Notes under the pieces: model-generated
What the model was told of the DNA's origin: nothing
Database searches by the model: none
The model's input: only the letters and a program-made list of their open reading frames with translations
Shown: positions 26,552 to 34,335 of the stretch, piece after piece
Layout: the number at the start of each line of letters is the position of its first letter
Numbering within the stretch: position 1 is the stretch's first letter
Program-made: the position numbers and the translations under genes
From: an uncultured Alcaligenaceae bacterium
Lineage (GTDB): Bacteria; Pseudomonadota; Gammaproteobacteria; Burkholderiales; Burkholderiaceae_B
Assembly: GCA_937908115.1 (NCBI GenBank)
Contig: CALEQZ010000017.1
Span: 1 to 41,900 of the forward strand
Direction of reading: 5' to 3'
DNA length: 41,900 nt

Positions 26552-28069
26552 ATGAGCGAAATCGCAAGCGTGGGCATCGTAGGCACCGGCGCCATGGGCC
26601 GGGGCATCGCGCAGATTGCCGCGCAGGCCGGCCTGGAGGTCAGGCTCTACGATGCGAATGCGCAGGCGGTCGACGCGGCTTGCGCCGCCTTGGCCGAAGT
26701 CTGGGAAAAGCTCGCTGCCAAGGGCAAGATGGATGCCGGCCAAGCCGCGGCGGCGCGGGCGCGCCTCAAGCCGTGCAGCACCCTTCAGGAGCTAGCCGGC
26801 TGCGAATTGGTCGTCGAGGCGATCGTCGAGCGGCTGGACGCCAAGCGCGAACTATTCGCCGCGCTGGAAGACATCGTCGGCGATCGCTGCATCCTCGCGA
26901 CCAATACCTCGTCGCTGTCGGTGACGGCGATCGCTGCGGCATGCCGGCAGCCGCAGCGCGTGGCGGGCTTTCATTTCTTCAATCCGGTGCCACTCATGAA
27001 GGTCGTGGAAGTCATCGACGGGCTGCGCACCAGCCCTGCCACGGGCGATGCGCTGATGGCCCTGGCGCGCAGGATGGGGCACGAGCCGGTGCGTGCCAAG
27101 GACATGCCCGGCTTCATCGTCAACCATGCCGGACGCGGCATGAACACCGAAGGCCTGCGCATTGCGCAGGAGGCGGTCGCAAGCTTCGACCAGGTCGACG
27201 CCATCATGCGCGAGCAGGCAGGCTTTCGGATGGGGCCGTTCGAGCTGCTGGACCTGACGGCCCTGGACGTGTCGCATCCGGTGATGGAGTCCATCTACCG
27301 GCAGTTCTATGACGAAGCGCGCTTCAGGCCGTCGCCCATCACGGCCGTGCGGCTGTCGGGCGGGCTGCTGGGGCGCAAGGCCGGCGAGGGTTTCTACCGC
27401 TACGAGGACGGCCGCAAGGTTGTTGCGCCCGAGCCGCCTGCGCCGCCCGCGCCCGGCGGGCTGAGCGTGTGGGTCAGTCCCGCGCACGAACAGGGCCAAG
27501 CGATGGCCGTGGCGCTGTGCCGCCGCCTGGGCGCAACCCTGCAGACCGGCAGCGACCCCGGCCACGACAGTCTCATCGTGGTCACGCCCTACGGCGAGGA
27601 CGCCTCCACGGCGGCGAGCGAGCAGGGCCTCGATCCCCGGCGGACCGTCGCGATCGATATGCTGCATGGCGTCGACCAGCCGCGCCGGCGCACGCTGATG
27701 GTTACGCCGGCCACCGAAGCCCGCTGGCGCGATGCCGCGCACGGCCTGTTCGCCAGCGACGGCGTGCCGGTCAGCGTGATCCGGGACTCGCCCGGGTTCG
27801 TGGCGCAGCGCATGGTGGCCTGCATCGTCAATATCGCGTGCGACATCGCGCAGCAGCGCATCGCCACGCCTGCGGACATCGACAAGGCGGTCACCTTGGG
27901 CCTGGGCTATCCGCGCGGCCCCTTGGCCATGGGCGATGCCCTGGGCGCGGCGGCGATACTGGAAATCCTGCGCAACATGCAGCGGGTGACCGGCGACATG
28001 CGCTACCGGCCCAGCCTTTGGCTGCAACGGCGCGTGCAGCTCGGGTTGTCGTTGCTGGCCGAAGACTAG
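26552..28069 (+). CDS. 3-hydroxyacyl-CoA dehydrogenase (PaaH-like, two C-terminal domains)
   Basis: This is an NAD-dependent oxidation of a 3-hydroxyacyl-CoA to the 3-oxoacyl-CoA. The Rossmann motif is VGIVGTGAMGRGIAQIAAQAG near residue 6. The catalytic His is in VAGFHFFNPVPLMKVVEV, with LATNTSSLSVTAIA before it. Two copies of the C-terminal 3HCDH domain follow: GFIVNHAGRGMNTEGLRIAQE ... and, near the end, DIDKAVTLGLGYPRGPLAMGD. The 505-residue length matches the double-domain PaaH/FadB2 type. No enoyl-CoA hydratase is fused. ATG 26552 has AGGAGA at 26542-26547. The gene follows the CoA-transferase after 108 bases. Confidence 0.92.
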   Translation: MSEIASVGIVGTGAMGRGIAQIAAQAGLEVRLYDANAQAVDAACAALAEVWEKLAAKGKMDAGQAAAARARLKPCSTLQELAGCELVVEAIVERLDAKRELFAALEDIVGDRCILATNTSSLSVTAIAAACRQPQRVAGFHFFNPVPLMKVVEVIDGLRTSPATGDALMALARRMGHEPVRAKDMPGFIVNHAGRGMNTEGLRIAQEAVASFDQVDAIMREQAGFRMGPFELLDLTALDVSHPVMESIYRQFYDEARFRPSPITAVRLSGGLLGRKAGEGFYRYEDGRKVVAPEPPAPPAPGGLSVWVSPAHEQGQAMAVALCRRLGATLQTGSDPGHDSLIVVTPYGEDASTAASEQGLDPRRTVAIDMLHGVDQPRRRTLMVTPATEARWRDAAHGLFASDGVPVSVIRDSPGFVAQRMVACIVNIACDIAQQRIATPADIDKAVTLGLGYPRGPLAMGDALGAAAILEILRNMQRVTGDMRYRPSLWLQRRVQLGLSLLAED

Positions 28070-28108
28070 GCGGTGGCGCGGCGCCGCACGGCGCCGCGGC
28101 TGGCCAAG

Positions 28109-28136
28109 AAAAAACCCCCGGCACGCCGGGGGTTTT
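28109..28136. terminator. Bidirectional intrinsic terminator
   Basis: The stem CCCCCGG/CCGGGGG (28115-28121 with 28126-28132) is flanked by A-run 28109-28114 and T-run 28133-28136. It gives a T-tract on each strand. It ends both the 3-hydroxyacyl-CoA dehydrogenase gene and the convergent cytochrome gene. The minus-strand tract of six Ts is the stronger. Confidence 0.85.
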
Positions 28137-28174
28137 GCTGTCGCGTATGCGTCAGGCCGATTTGGCAGCGATCA

Positions 28175-28771
28175 TTACTTGACGGCGTTGACCATGTATT
28201 CGACCGCCGCGCGGATGTCGGCGTCGCTGGCGTTCATCGCACCGCCCTTGGGCGGCATTGCGCCCTTACCCTTGATCGCGTTCTCGACCATGGCGTCGAT
28301 GCCGTGCTCCAGGTGTGGGGCCCACGCCGCCTTGTCGCCGAACTTGGGCGCACCGGCTGCGCCGGTGCCGTGGCAGGCGAAACAGGCGGTCTTGTAGAGC
28401 TTTTCGCCGGCCGGGTTGACAGCGGCCTGCTGGGCGGCGGCCGGTTGCTGCGGCTGCTGCGGTTGTTGCGCGGCCGGGGCGGCGGCCACCGGCGCAGGCG
28501 CCGGGGCGGCAGGCTGGGCCGGCGCCTGTGCCTGGGGCGCTTCGCCTTCGACCAGCTCGAAACCGGCCACCGGGGCGATCCGCTTGGCAACCGCTTCGGG
28601 CGAGAGCGCGTCCGAGCCGCGAGCGTCCTTGGTGCCGATCGAAATCATGTTGACCAGCAGCAGGATGATGGTGATGGGGATGACGAACGCCAGCACCACC
28701 GTCACGATCAATTGCTTGGGCGTCTTGATAAGGGAAGCGTGTTCTTCGATGTGTTCCTGCTCGTTGCTCAT
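28175..28771 (-). CDS. Membrane-anchored c-type cytochrome (cytochrome c5 family)
   Basis: An N-terminal cytoplasmic tail leads into one uncleaved membrane helix (about residues 20-43). A 40-residue Ala/Pro/Gln-rich linker (78-120) follows. Then comes a single haem c domain with CFACH (Cys130, Cys133, His134). The likely Met ligand is in GKGAMPPKGG. The layout places the haem in the periplasm on a flexible tether, as in c5-type electron carriers feeding terminal oxidases. The 198-residue start at ATG 28771 is chosen because the upstream extension of the frame has no resemblance to a protein. It stands alone, with its own terminator. Confidence 0.9.
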   Translation of the reverse strand: MSNEQEHIEEHASLIKTPKQLIVTVVLAFVIPITIILLLVNMISIGTKDARGSDALSPEAVAKRIAPVAGFELVEGEAPQAQAPAQPAAPAPAPVAAAPAAQQPQQPQQPAAAQQAAVNPAGEKLYKTACFACHGTGAAGAPKFGDKAAWAPHLEHGIDAMVENAIKGKGAMPPKGGAMNASDADIRAAVEYMVNAVK

Positions 28772-28885
28772 GACCAATCCTGCAAATCGGGTACCGGGAC
28801 GCCCGTCCGTGTGGGGCTCAGGCGGCAACAGGCATACTGGCGCGGCGACTTCCGGCAGGCCCCCGCCCCGCATGCAAACGCCAGA

Positions 28886-28891
28886 TTATAA
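28886..28891 (-). promoter_or_regulatory. Putative -10 element of the cytochrome gene
   Basis: On the minus strand the sequence reads TATAAT, a perfect -10, about 115 bases before the start codon. No good -35 lies at the right distance (28909-28914 reads CAGGTG). Confidence 0.35.
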
Positions 28892-29000
28892 CGGGATATG
28901 TCGACCGCACCTGGGCCAGCCGGGAAAGCTCGCGGCGACCCCCGCCGCCCCAGGGAATCGGCCGCGGCCGCCTTGCCCTGCACAAAGCCGCGAGCCGCGG

Positions 29001-29006
29001 TACAAT
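29001..29006 (+). promoter_or_regulatory. Putative -10 element of the tRNA-Arg gene
   Basis: TACAAT lies ten bases before the tRNA 5' end. TTGCCC at 28973-28978 is too far upstream (22 bases) to be a standard -35, so only the -10 is convincing. Confidence 0.45.
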
Positions 29007-29016
29007 TGCAGGCTTC

Positions 29017-29091
29017 GCGCCCGTAGTTCAATGGATAGAATAAGAGTTTCCGAAGCTCTCGATACAGGTTCGATTCCTGTCGGGCGCGCCA
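29017..29091 (+). tRNA. tRNA-Arg (anticodon CCG)
   Basis: A full cloverleaf can be drawn. The acceptor GCGCCCG (29017-29023) pairs with CGGGCGC (29081-29087). The D-stem is GTTC/GAAT. The anticodon stem AGAGT/GCTCT has loop TTCCGAA, and the anticodon CCG is at 29050-29052. The T-arm is ACAGG-TTCGATT-CCTGT. Discriminator G is followed by an encoded CCA (29089-29091). It reads the Arg codon CGG. Confidence 0.97.
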
Positions 29092-29170
29092 GATTTCCTT
29101 CCCGTCTGGCGGGCGGGCCGCCGGGCGGCACCTTGCGGGCCTTCTGATATTCCCCTAAGCCTTCGGCCTT

Positions 29171-29728
29171 TCACACCCCCTTGTCATGCGGGGTGTAGAG
29201 CAGTGCGTCCACGTCGTAACCCTGCTCGCGCGCGGTCGCCAAGGCCTTGTCCAACTCCTCGCGCGGCAGCTGTGGCGCGCGCGCCAGGATCCAGAGGTTC
29301 CTGCGGTCGGGCGTACCGGCCACCGCCCAGCGGTAGTTCGGATCCAGCCCGATGATCCAATAGTCGCCGCGCAGCGGCCAGAGCATCGACACCTTCCATT
29401 TGGCGTTGCCCGAATCGGGCAGCACGCTGGCGCTGCCGCCGGACTCGTCCACGCCCGAGCGGGTGCGGCAACGGCTGATGACCTCGAAGCGGCCTTCGCC
29501 GTTGGGCAGGTAATGCGTCGTGGTATCGGACACGCATCGCCGTGGGGACGATCCAGGCAGGCGCGCCAGTTCGAACCATTTGCCGGCGTAGCGCTGCAGG
29601 TCCACGCCAGATGTGGACTGCACGGGCGGCAGGTCCGCCGCAACCGTGGGGCCCGGCTGGGAGGCAGGCAGACTGCAGGCCGAGAGCGCGGCCGCCAGGG
29701 CGGCCACGAAAAACATTCGCGAAAGCAT
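29171..29728 (-). CDS. blc: Lipocalin-family outer-membrane lipoprotein (Blc-like)
   Basis: The N-terminus MLSRMFFVAALAAALSAC ends in a lipobox LSAC, so the mature protein should be lipid-anchored. The lipocalin fold is marked by the first motif YAGKWFELARLP, then THYLPNGEGRFEVISRC, and the late segment DPNYRWAVAGTPDRRNLWILAR. The 185-residue length fits bacterial lipocalin Blc, which binds fatty acids or lysophospholipids at the outer membrane. The ATG at 29728 is used because the signal peptide begins there and GGAG lies just upstream. The gene follows gshA by 29 bases on the same strand and may be cotranscribed. Confidence 0.9.
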   Translation of the reverse strand: MLSRMFFVAALAAALSACSLPASQPGPTVAADLPPVQSTSGVDLQRYAGKWFELARLPGSSPRRCVSDTTTHYLPNGEGRFEVISRCRTRSGVDESGGSASVLPDSGNAKWKVSMLWPLRGDYWIIGLDPNYRWAVAGTPDRRNLWILARAPQLPREELDKALATAREQGYDVDALLYTPHDKGV

Positions 29729-29757
29729 GGCTGGCTCCGTTTCGATGGGGCGGCGCA

Positions 29758-31344
29758 TCAGGCGGCCGGCTGGCGCGCCACGGGCGGGCGCAAGGCGGCG
29801 TGGAAGCGGGTGACGTAGCTGTCGAAGTCCTCGCTGTCGGCGGCCTCCAGCTCGCGTTGCGCCTGTAGCGAGCGCTCGGCCTCGGCCTGGAAGTCACGCA
29901 GCCTGGCCTGCGACAGCGGATCGCCGCGCAGTGCCCGGGCGTGGCGCCGGCTGGTTTCCAGACCCAGCTGATGGAAGCTGCGTCCTTCGCGAAGCAGCGC
30001 GAGGACGCGCGCCGACGGCGTGGCCTGCGGGTCGTCCAGCTTGCCGCGCTGGGCGGCGACGGCCTGTGCGTAGTCCTGCGTGCCATAGGCCGAATCGAGC
30101 AGCGCGGCGCAGGCGCCGATCTGGTCGAGCAGTTCGTGGCCCCAGTCCGCCAGCGGCACCGGCACGCCATTGCGTTCCAGCACCAGGCCGGGCTTGCGGC
30201 CCTCACGGACCACCTTGGAAAAATTGTTGCTGCTGTAGCGGCAGTTGCCATTGTCGCCGAAGGGCGGGCTGTCCTGCAGCGCACAGTACAACAGGAAGGC
30301 GTCCATGAAGCGCGCCGTCTCGGCGGCGATGCCCAACGGTTCGAAGGGGTCGATGTCCAGGCACCGGACCTCTATGTATTGCACGCCGCGCTCGGCCAGC
30401 GCCGTGATCGGGCGCTCACAGCGCCCGATGGTTTGCTTGGGCCGGATGCTCGAGTAGTACTCGTTTTCAATCTGCAGCAGGTTGGTGTTCAGCTGGATCC
30501 ACTGGCCGTCGCGGTGCGTGCCGATCTCCTGGTAGGGCTGCCAAGGGCGAGTGACGGCGTCGTACAGGCGCGCAAGGAAGGTGTCCAGGTCGTTGTAGCA
30601 GGGCTGCAGCTGGGATTGCGCCTTGTTCTGGTAGCCCAGGTCGCTCATGCGCAGGCTGGTGGCGTAGGGCAGGTGGAAGGTGTCGTCGTCCAACGCCTCG
30701 AGCTGGTGGCCGGGGGCGCGCAGGAAATCGCGCGACACGGCCGGCGATGCACCAAACAGGTACATCAGCAGCCAGCTGTACCGCGCGAAATTGCGGATCA
30801 GCGCGATATAGCCACGCGAGCGGCGCTGCTGCGGGTCGGCGCCGTCGATGCCGATCTCTTCCCAGATCGCTTCGGCAAGCGAAAAGTTGTAGTGCAGGCC
30901 GGCGATGCATTGCATGGTCTTGCCGTAGCGCTCGGCCAGGCCGCGCCGGTACACGTGCTTGAGCATGCCCGTGTTGGACGTGCCGTACCAGGCGATGGGG
31001 ATGTCCGGTTCGGCAGGCAGGCGGGCCGGCATCGAGTGGTTCCACATCAGCTCGTCGTCGCCGAGCACGGCGGCGACATAGCGATGGATTTCGTTCAGCT
31101 CGGCCAGCAGCGCGTCGACGTCTTGGTGAGGCCCGGTGATCAGCTCGAGCAGCGCCTCGGAATAATCGGTCGTGATGCGCTCGTGGGTCAGCGCCGAGCC
31201 CAGCGCCAGCGGGTGCGGCGTCAGTGCCAGCCGGCCTTGTCCGTCCACGCGCAGTCCTTCTTTCTCGACGCCGCGCAGCGTCTGGGTCAGCAGGGGCCGG
31301 CAAGCCTCCAGCCGGGCGAGTCGGTTGAATAGGGTGTCGGACAC
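29758..31344 (-). CDS. gshA: Glutamate-cysteine ligase
   Basis: GshA joins glutamate and cysteine with ATP, the first and rate-limiting step of glutathione synthesis. The 528-residue protein matches the proteobacterial (E. coli-type) class. It shows GVEKEGLRVD near residue 25, DYSEALLELITGPH around residue 60, and HYNFSL near residue 150. It also has QLNTNLLQIENEYYSSIRPK and the later segment YIEVRCLDIDPFEPLGI. The start is GTG at 31344. gshB is not next to it in this window. The downstream lipocalin is its only close neighbour. Confidence 0.96.
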   Translation of the reverse strand: MSDTLFNRLARLEACRPLLTQTLRGVEKEGLRVDGQGRLALTPHPLALGSALTHERITTDYSEALLELITGPHQDVDALLAELNEIHRYVAAVLGDDELMWNHSMPARLPAEPDIPIAWYGTSNTGMLKHVYRRGLAERYGKTMQCIAGLHYNFSLAEAIWEEIGIDGADPQQRRSRGYIALIRNFARYSWLLMYLFGASPAVSRDFLRAPGHQLEALDDDTFHLPYATSLRMSDLGYQNKAQSQLQPCYNDLDTFLARLYDAVTRPWQPYQEIGTHRDGQWIQLNTNLLQIENEYYSSIRPKQTIGRCERPITALAERGVQYIEVRCLDIDPFEPLGIAAETARFMDAFLLYCALQDSPPFGDNGNCRYSSNNFSKVVREGRKPGLVLERNGVPVPLADWGHELLDQIGACAALLDSAYGTQDYAQAVAAQRGKLDDPQATPSARVLALLREGRSFHQLGLETSRRHARALRGDPLSQARLRDFQAEAERSLQAQRELEAADSEDFDSYVTRFHAALRPPVARQPAA

Positions 31345-31588
31345 GGCGACCTTCGGCGTTGCGAAATGATGACAGCGGATTTTACGGGGTCGGTGTCACG
31401 GCCGCGGGGATGGCCGCAGACATCGCAGGGGCATGGCGTCCCGGGCAAGGGCTGCCCGCGGTGCGCGCACGCGAAATCGGCGAGAATGTCGGCTTGGCCA
31501 GCGCAGATCCTGCGGCCCGGCCGATGAGGCAACCGCGCAGGCCTGCCGGTTCCTGGTTCGAGATTGTGCAGCGAGGGTTCCCGTCGTG

Positions 31589-32128
31589 ATGAAGTTCCTG
31601 CCGGCCCGCGCCGGATCGCTGGTGGCGGCCGCCGTGCTGGCCAGCTTGCTGGCCGCCTGTTCGCCTGAGTACGACTGGCGCGAACTGTCGGTGGCCGACG
31701 GCCGGGCCACGGCCGCATTTCCCGCCAAGGTACAGACCGAATCGCGTCCTGTCCACCTGGACGGTGTGCAGCTGCCGTTTGCCTTGACTTTCGCGGCGGT
31801 GGGCAAAGGGCTGTTTGCGGTGGGCTACGCGTCGCTGCCGGAACCGGTGCGCGGTAACCCGGGCGAGGCCGCGCGGCTGGCCGGTGCGCTGACGCGCGCC
31901 TTTTATGCCAACCTGGGGCTGCAGCCGCCCGAGCAGTTGCCCGCGCCGGGCGAAGAAATCACCTTGCATGCCGAGTTGGACGGCGAGCCGTTGCGCCTGG
32001 TCGCGCGCGTGATCGTGCTGGACGGCGCGGTCATGGAAGCGGTCGCGATGGGGCCTGCCCGGTCGCTGCCGGTCGAGCGCGCGCAGGAGTTCGTGCGTTC
32101 CCTGCGGCCGGTGCGGTCACGGCCTTGA
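31589..32128 (+). CDS. Hypothetical lipoprotein
   Basis: The sequence MKFLPARAGSLVAAAVLASL leads into LLAAC, a clear lipobox for signal peptidase II. The mature part of about 150 residues is not recognised. It includes EYDWRELSVADGRATAAFPAK and a region with balanced beta-strand and helix propensity (GEEITLHAELDGEPLRLVARV). An ATG start at 31589 is chosen; a GTG directly before it is also possible. The last 98 bases overlap the 3' end of the LuxR-type gene on the opposite strand. Confidence 0.75.
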   Translation: MKFLPARAGSLVAAAVLASLLAACSPEYDWRELSVADGRATAAFPAKVQTESRPVHLDGVQLPFALTFAAVGKGLFAVGYASLPEPVRGNPGEAARLAGALTRAFYANLGLQPPEQLPAPGEEITLHAELDGEPLRLVARVIVLDGAVMEAVAMGPARSLPVERAQEFVRSLRPVRSRP

Positions 32129-32333
32129 GCATGCCGTGCCCCAAGGCCAGCGTGACCGCGGCCCGGCGGTTGGGCACGTGCAGCTTTTGGCAGGCGTTGC
32201 GCACGTGGAAGTTCACGGTGCGCTCGCTCAATCCCAGTATGATCCCCGTCTCCCAGCTCGTCTTGCCCAGCGCAGCCCAGTACAGGCACTCCAGTTCCCG
32301 TCGAGAAAGCGCATTTTGGCGGTCAGGGCGCAT
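32031..32333 (-). CDS. LuxR-type helix-turn-helix protein without sensory domain
   Basis: The 100-residue protein consists almost only of the LuxR-type DNA-binding domain. It contains LSRRELECLYWAALGKTSWE and ILGLSERTVNFHVRNACQKL, close to the C-terminus of acyl-homoserine-lactone receptors. No autoinducer-binding domain precedes it in frame. The start ATG at 32333 follows the promoter proposed below. The C-terminal tail of about 30 residues is Ala/Pro/Arg-rich and lies antisense to the lipoprotein gene, so that part may be unconstrained. The domain call is firm, the target genes are unknown. Confidence 0.8.
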   Translation of the reverse strand: MRPDRQNALSRRELECLYWAALGKTSWETGIILGLSERTVNFHVRNACQKLHVPNRRAAVTLALGHGMLKAVTAPAAGNARTPARARPAATGQAPSRPLP

Positions 32334-32366
32334 AGGACGCGGCAATGTTTCTGTCAGCCAGCTTAA

Positions 32367-32395
32367 AAAATATGACTGATTATGTCGAATTGCAA
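32367..32395 (-). promoter_or_regulatory. Putative promoter of the LuxR-type gene
   Basis: On the minus strand, -35 TTGCAA (32390-32395) and -10 TATTTT (32367-32372) are spaced by exactly 17 bases. The predicted start is near 32360, 27 bases before the ATG. The region is AT-rich against its surroundings. Confidence 0.5.
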
Positions 32396-32448
32396 TCAAC
32401 GATGCCCGGCGCGATGGTAGGGGCGACGTCTTGGGAGATCGGGCACTG

Positions 32449-33345
32449 ATGGGCGGGATGTTGGAGGTGTACTTCGCCACGGCGCTGCTGATGGCGCCGT
32501 TGCTGGTTTGCGTGGGCATCGGACTGTATTGGGGCAAGAAGGACTACCCCTTCGCCGGCCCGTTCGTCACCGTGCTGGTCACCAGCGTGACCACGCCGGC
32601 GCTGGTGTTCCATACCTTGATCACCACCGAGCTGGACAATCGACTGCTGACCGAGCTGGTGGGCGCAACGGTGTTCGCGCTGGCGGTCTGCGCGTTGCTG
32701 TGCGCCGGCGTGCTACGCCTGCTCGGCCTGCCGGTGCGGTCCCTGCTGCAGACTGCCTGGATGCCCAACGCGGGGAACCTGGGCCTGCCTTTGTCCCAAC
32801 TGGCTTTCGGCGACGTGGGCCTGTCTGCGGCGGTCGTATTTTTCGCGATCTCTTCTTTCCTGCAGCACACCGTGGGCGTGCGGCTCCTGACCGGCGGGTC
32901 CGGGTCGCAGGCCTGGCGCACGCCCGTCCTGCTGGCGGCCGTGGCCGCGGTGACCCTGCGGCTGGGGGAAGTGCCGGTGCCGCATTGGGTGCTCAAGTCG
33001 GCCGACATGCTCGGCTCGGTCACCGTGCCCATGATGCTGCTTAGCTTGGGGCATGCGCTTGCGCTGATTCCGTCGCACGGCCTGCGTACCGGTGCGATCC
33101 TGGCGGCGATACGCCTGCCGCTGGGGTTGATCGCCGGATATGGCACGGCCCTGGCGCTGGGCCTGTCCCACCAGCTGGCCGGCGTGCTGACCCTGCAGAT
33201 GGCCATGCCTTGCGCGGTGGTCAGCTACATGTACGCGCGCCGCTACACCGACATGGGCGAGGTGTCGGCCGGGGCCGTGCTGGTATCGACCGTGGTTTTC
33301 TTATCGATCGCGCCCGTGCTACTGGGCTGGGTGCGTACCATTTGA
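32449..33345 (+). CDS. AEC (auxin efflux carrier) family transporter
   Basis: This membrane protein of about 298 residues has roughly ten hydrophobic segments in the two-half arrangement of AEC carriers. Recognisable family pieces are the N-terminal IGLYWGKKDYPF, the first-half TTPALVFHTLI and MPNAGNLGLPLSQLAFG (about residues 105-121). The second half has SVTVPMMLLSLGHAL and the end region LQMAMPCAVVSYMYARRY. AEC members export or import organic acids such as malate and malonate. ATG 32449 is chosen, with GGGAG 12 bases upstream; ATG 32458 and TTG 32431 are alternatives. The last 27 bases overlap the convergent LysR gene tail-to-tail. Confidence 0.88.
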   Translation: MGGMLEVYFATALLMAPLLVCVGIGLYWGKKDYPFAGPFVTVLVTSVTTPALVFHTLITTELDNRLLTELVGATVFALAVCALLCAGVLRLLGLPVRSLLQTAWMPNAGNLGLPLSQLAFGDVGLSAAVVFFAISSFLQHTVGVRLLTGGSGSQAWRTPVLLAAVAAVTLRLGEVPVPHWVLKSADMLGSVTVPMMLLSLGHALALIPSHGLRTGAILAAIRLPLGLIAGYGTALALGLSHQLAGVLTLQMAMPCAVVSYMYARRYTDMGEVSAGAVLVSTVVFLSIAPVLLGWVRTI

Positions 33346-34221
33346 TGCGGTGTGGCCGCGCCGCGCGAACATTTCCCGCAGCGCGCGCGTGACCGCCGAC
33401 CGGCCGTGGCCCTGGCGCTCGAGCATGCCGACCCGCCGCACCACCGGCGGGCCGGGCAGCGCCTTGACGGCCAGCTGCTTGCTGCGCGCCCAGTCGGCGT
33501 TGGCCAGCTGGGGCACCACTGCGACGCCGTAACCCTGGCGCACGAGTTCGGCAATCGCTTCGATGGAATTGAGCTCGAGGATGATACGCGGTTGCACCCC
33601 CAACTGATGCAGCGCTTGCGCCACCAGCCGGCCCGTCCATAGCGAGCGGTCGAACTGCAGGAAGGGTTCGTCCTGCAGCAAGGCCATGACGGCGCGCCGG
33701 CGTAGCCGGGGCGGCGCGATCAGGACCAGGCGCTCCTCGTATAGGGGCGTCCAGGCCAGCCCCGGCTCCACGCCATATGGCGGTTCGGTCACGACCGCCA
33801 AGTCCAGCTCGCCCGCTGCCACGCGCGCGGCAAAGTCCGACGATTGCCCGGCCAACAGCGTGATGTCCAAGGCCGGGTAGGTGCGCTTGATGTCGGCCAG
33901 CACCGTACCGAACGTGCCCATCAGCGACGACACCAGCGTGCCCACCCGTACGGGGCCGCGCAATTCGCCGCCTGGCTGGGCGAGCAGGCCGTCGTAATCG
34001 TCGACCAGCGCTTCGAGCCGCTGCAGCACGTGGCGCCCGTGCGCGGTCGGCACGACCGACTGCGCGCGCCGGTCGAACAACGTCACCCCCAGTTCGGTTT
34101 CCAGCGCCTTGATCTGCTGGCTGACCGCGGCTTGTGTCAGGCCGACCTGGCGCCCGGCAGCGGCAAAGCTACCCAGCCTGGCGGCGGCCAGGGCAGTGCG
34201 GAATTGCCGGATCGAAGCCAT
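33319..34221 (-). CDS. LysR-family transcriptional regulator
   Basis: This is a standard LysR protein of 300 residues. The helix-turn-helix is in RQFRTALAAARLGSFAAAGRQVGLTQAAVSQQIKALETELG across residues 5-45. The effector domain follows (GPVRVGTLVSSLMG; DLAVVTEPPYG). The ATG at 34221 is preferred over a TTG two codons earlier. It is divergent from the SDH/fumarase-like operon with only 114 bases between them, so it most likely controls that operon. Its 3' end overlaps the AEC transporter gene by 27 bases. Confidence 0.93.
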   Translation of the reverse strand: MASIRQFRTALAAARLGSFAAAGRQVGLTQAAVSQQIKALETELGVTLFDRRAQSVVPTAHGRHVLQRLEALVDDYDGLLAQPGGELRGPVRVGTLVSSLMGTFGTVLADIKRTYPALDITLLAGQSSDFAARVAAGELDLAVVTEPPYGVEPGLAWTPLYEERLVLIAPPRLRRRAVMALLQDEPFLQFDRSLWTGRLVAQALHQLGVQPRIILELNSIEAIAELVRQGYGVAVVPQLANADWARSKQLAVKALPGPPVVRRVGMLERQGHGRSAVTRALREMFARRGHTASNGTHPAQ

Positions 34222-34248
34222 GCGCAAGACATATAAATTTTTCTTGGG

Positions 34249-34268
34249 CTATCAAAAATAAATAATAG
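34249..34268. promoter_or_regulatory. Candidate LysR operator in the divergent region
   Basis: The dyad CTAT-N12-ATAG (34249-34252 and 34265-34268) lies in a strongly AT-rich stretch between the divergent genes. It overlaps the -10 of the LysR promoter, which would give autoregulation. The arms are short, so the call is tentative. Confidence 0.4.
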
Positions 34269-34283
34269 TTTTACTTTCGTCAA
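34255..34283 (-). promoter_or_regulatory. Promoter of the LysR gene
   Basis: On the minus strand, -35 TTGACG (34278-34283) and -10 TATTTT (34255-34260) are spaced by 17 bases. The predicted start near 34248 is 27 bases before the LysR ATG. No comparably good promoter is seen for the divergent operon, which fits activator dependence. Confidence 0.6.
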
Positions 34284-34335
34284 ACTTGGCGGCAAAGTAT
34301 TGAGCCGGTCCAAAGACGAACGGGAGGCGGGCGCA

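Noticed and set aside
25034..26743. 569-codon open frame on the minus strand over the CoA-transferase gene
   Set aside because: It is a mirror frame of a clear family III CoA-transferase, with low-complexity composition.
28416..29147. 243-codon plus-strand frame over the cytochrome gene and tRNA
   Set aside because: It is antisense to the cytochrome gene, Cys/Ala/Gly-rich, and runs through a tRNA gene.
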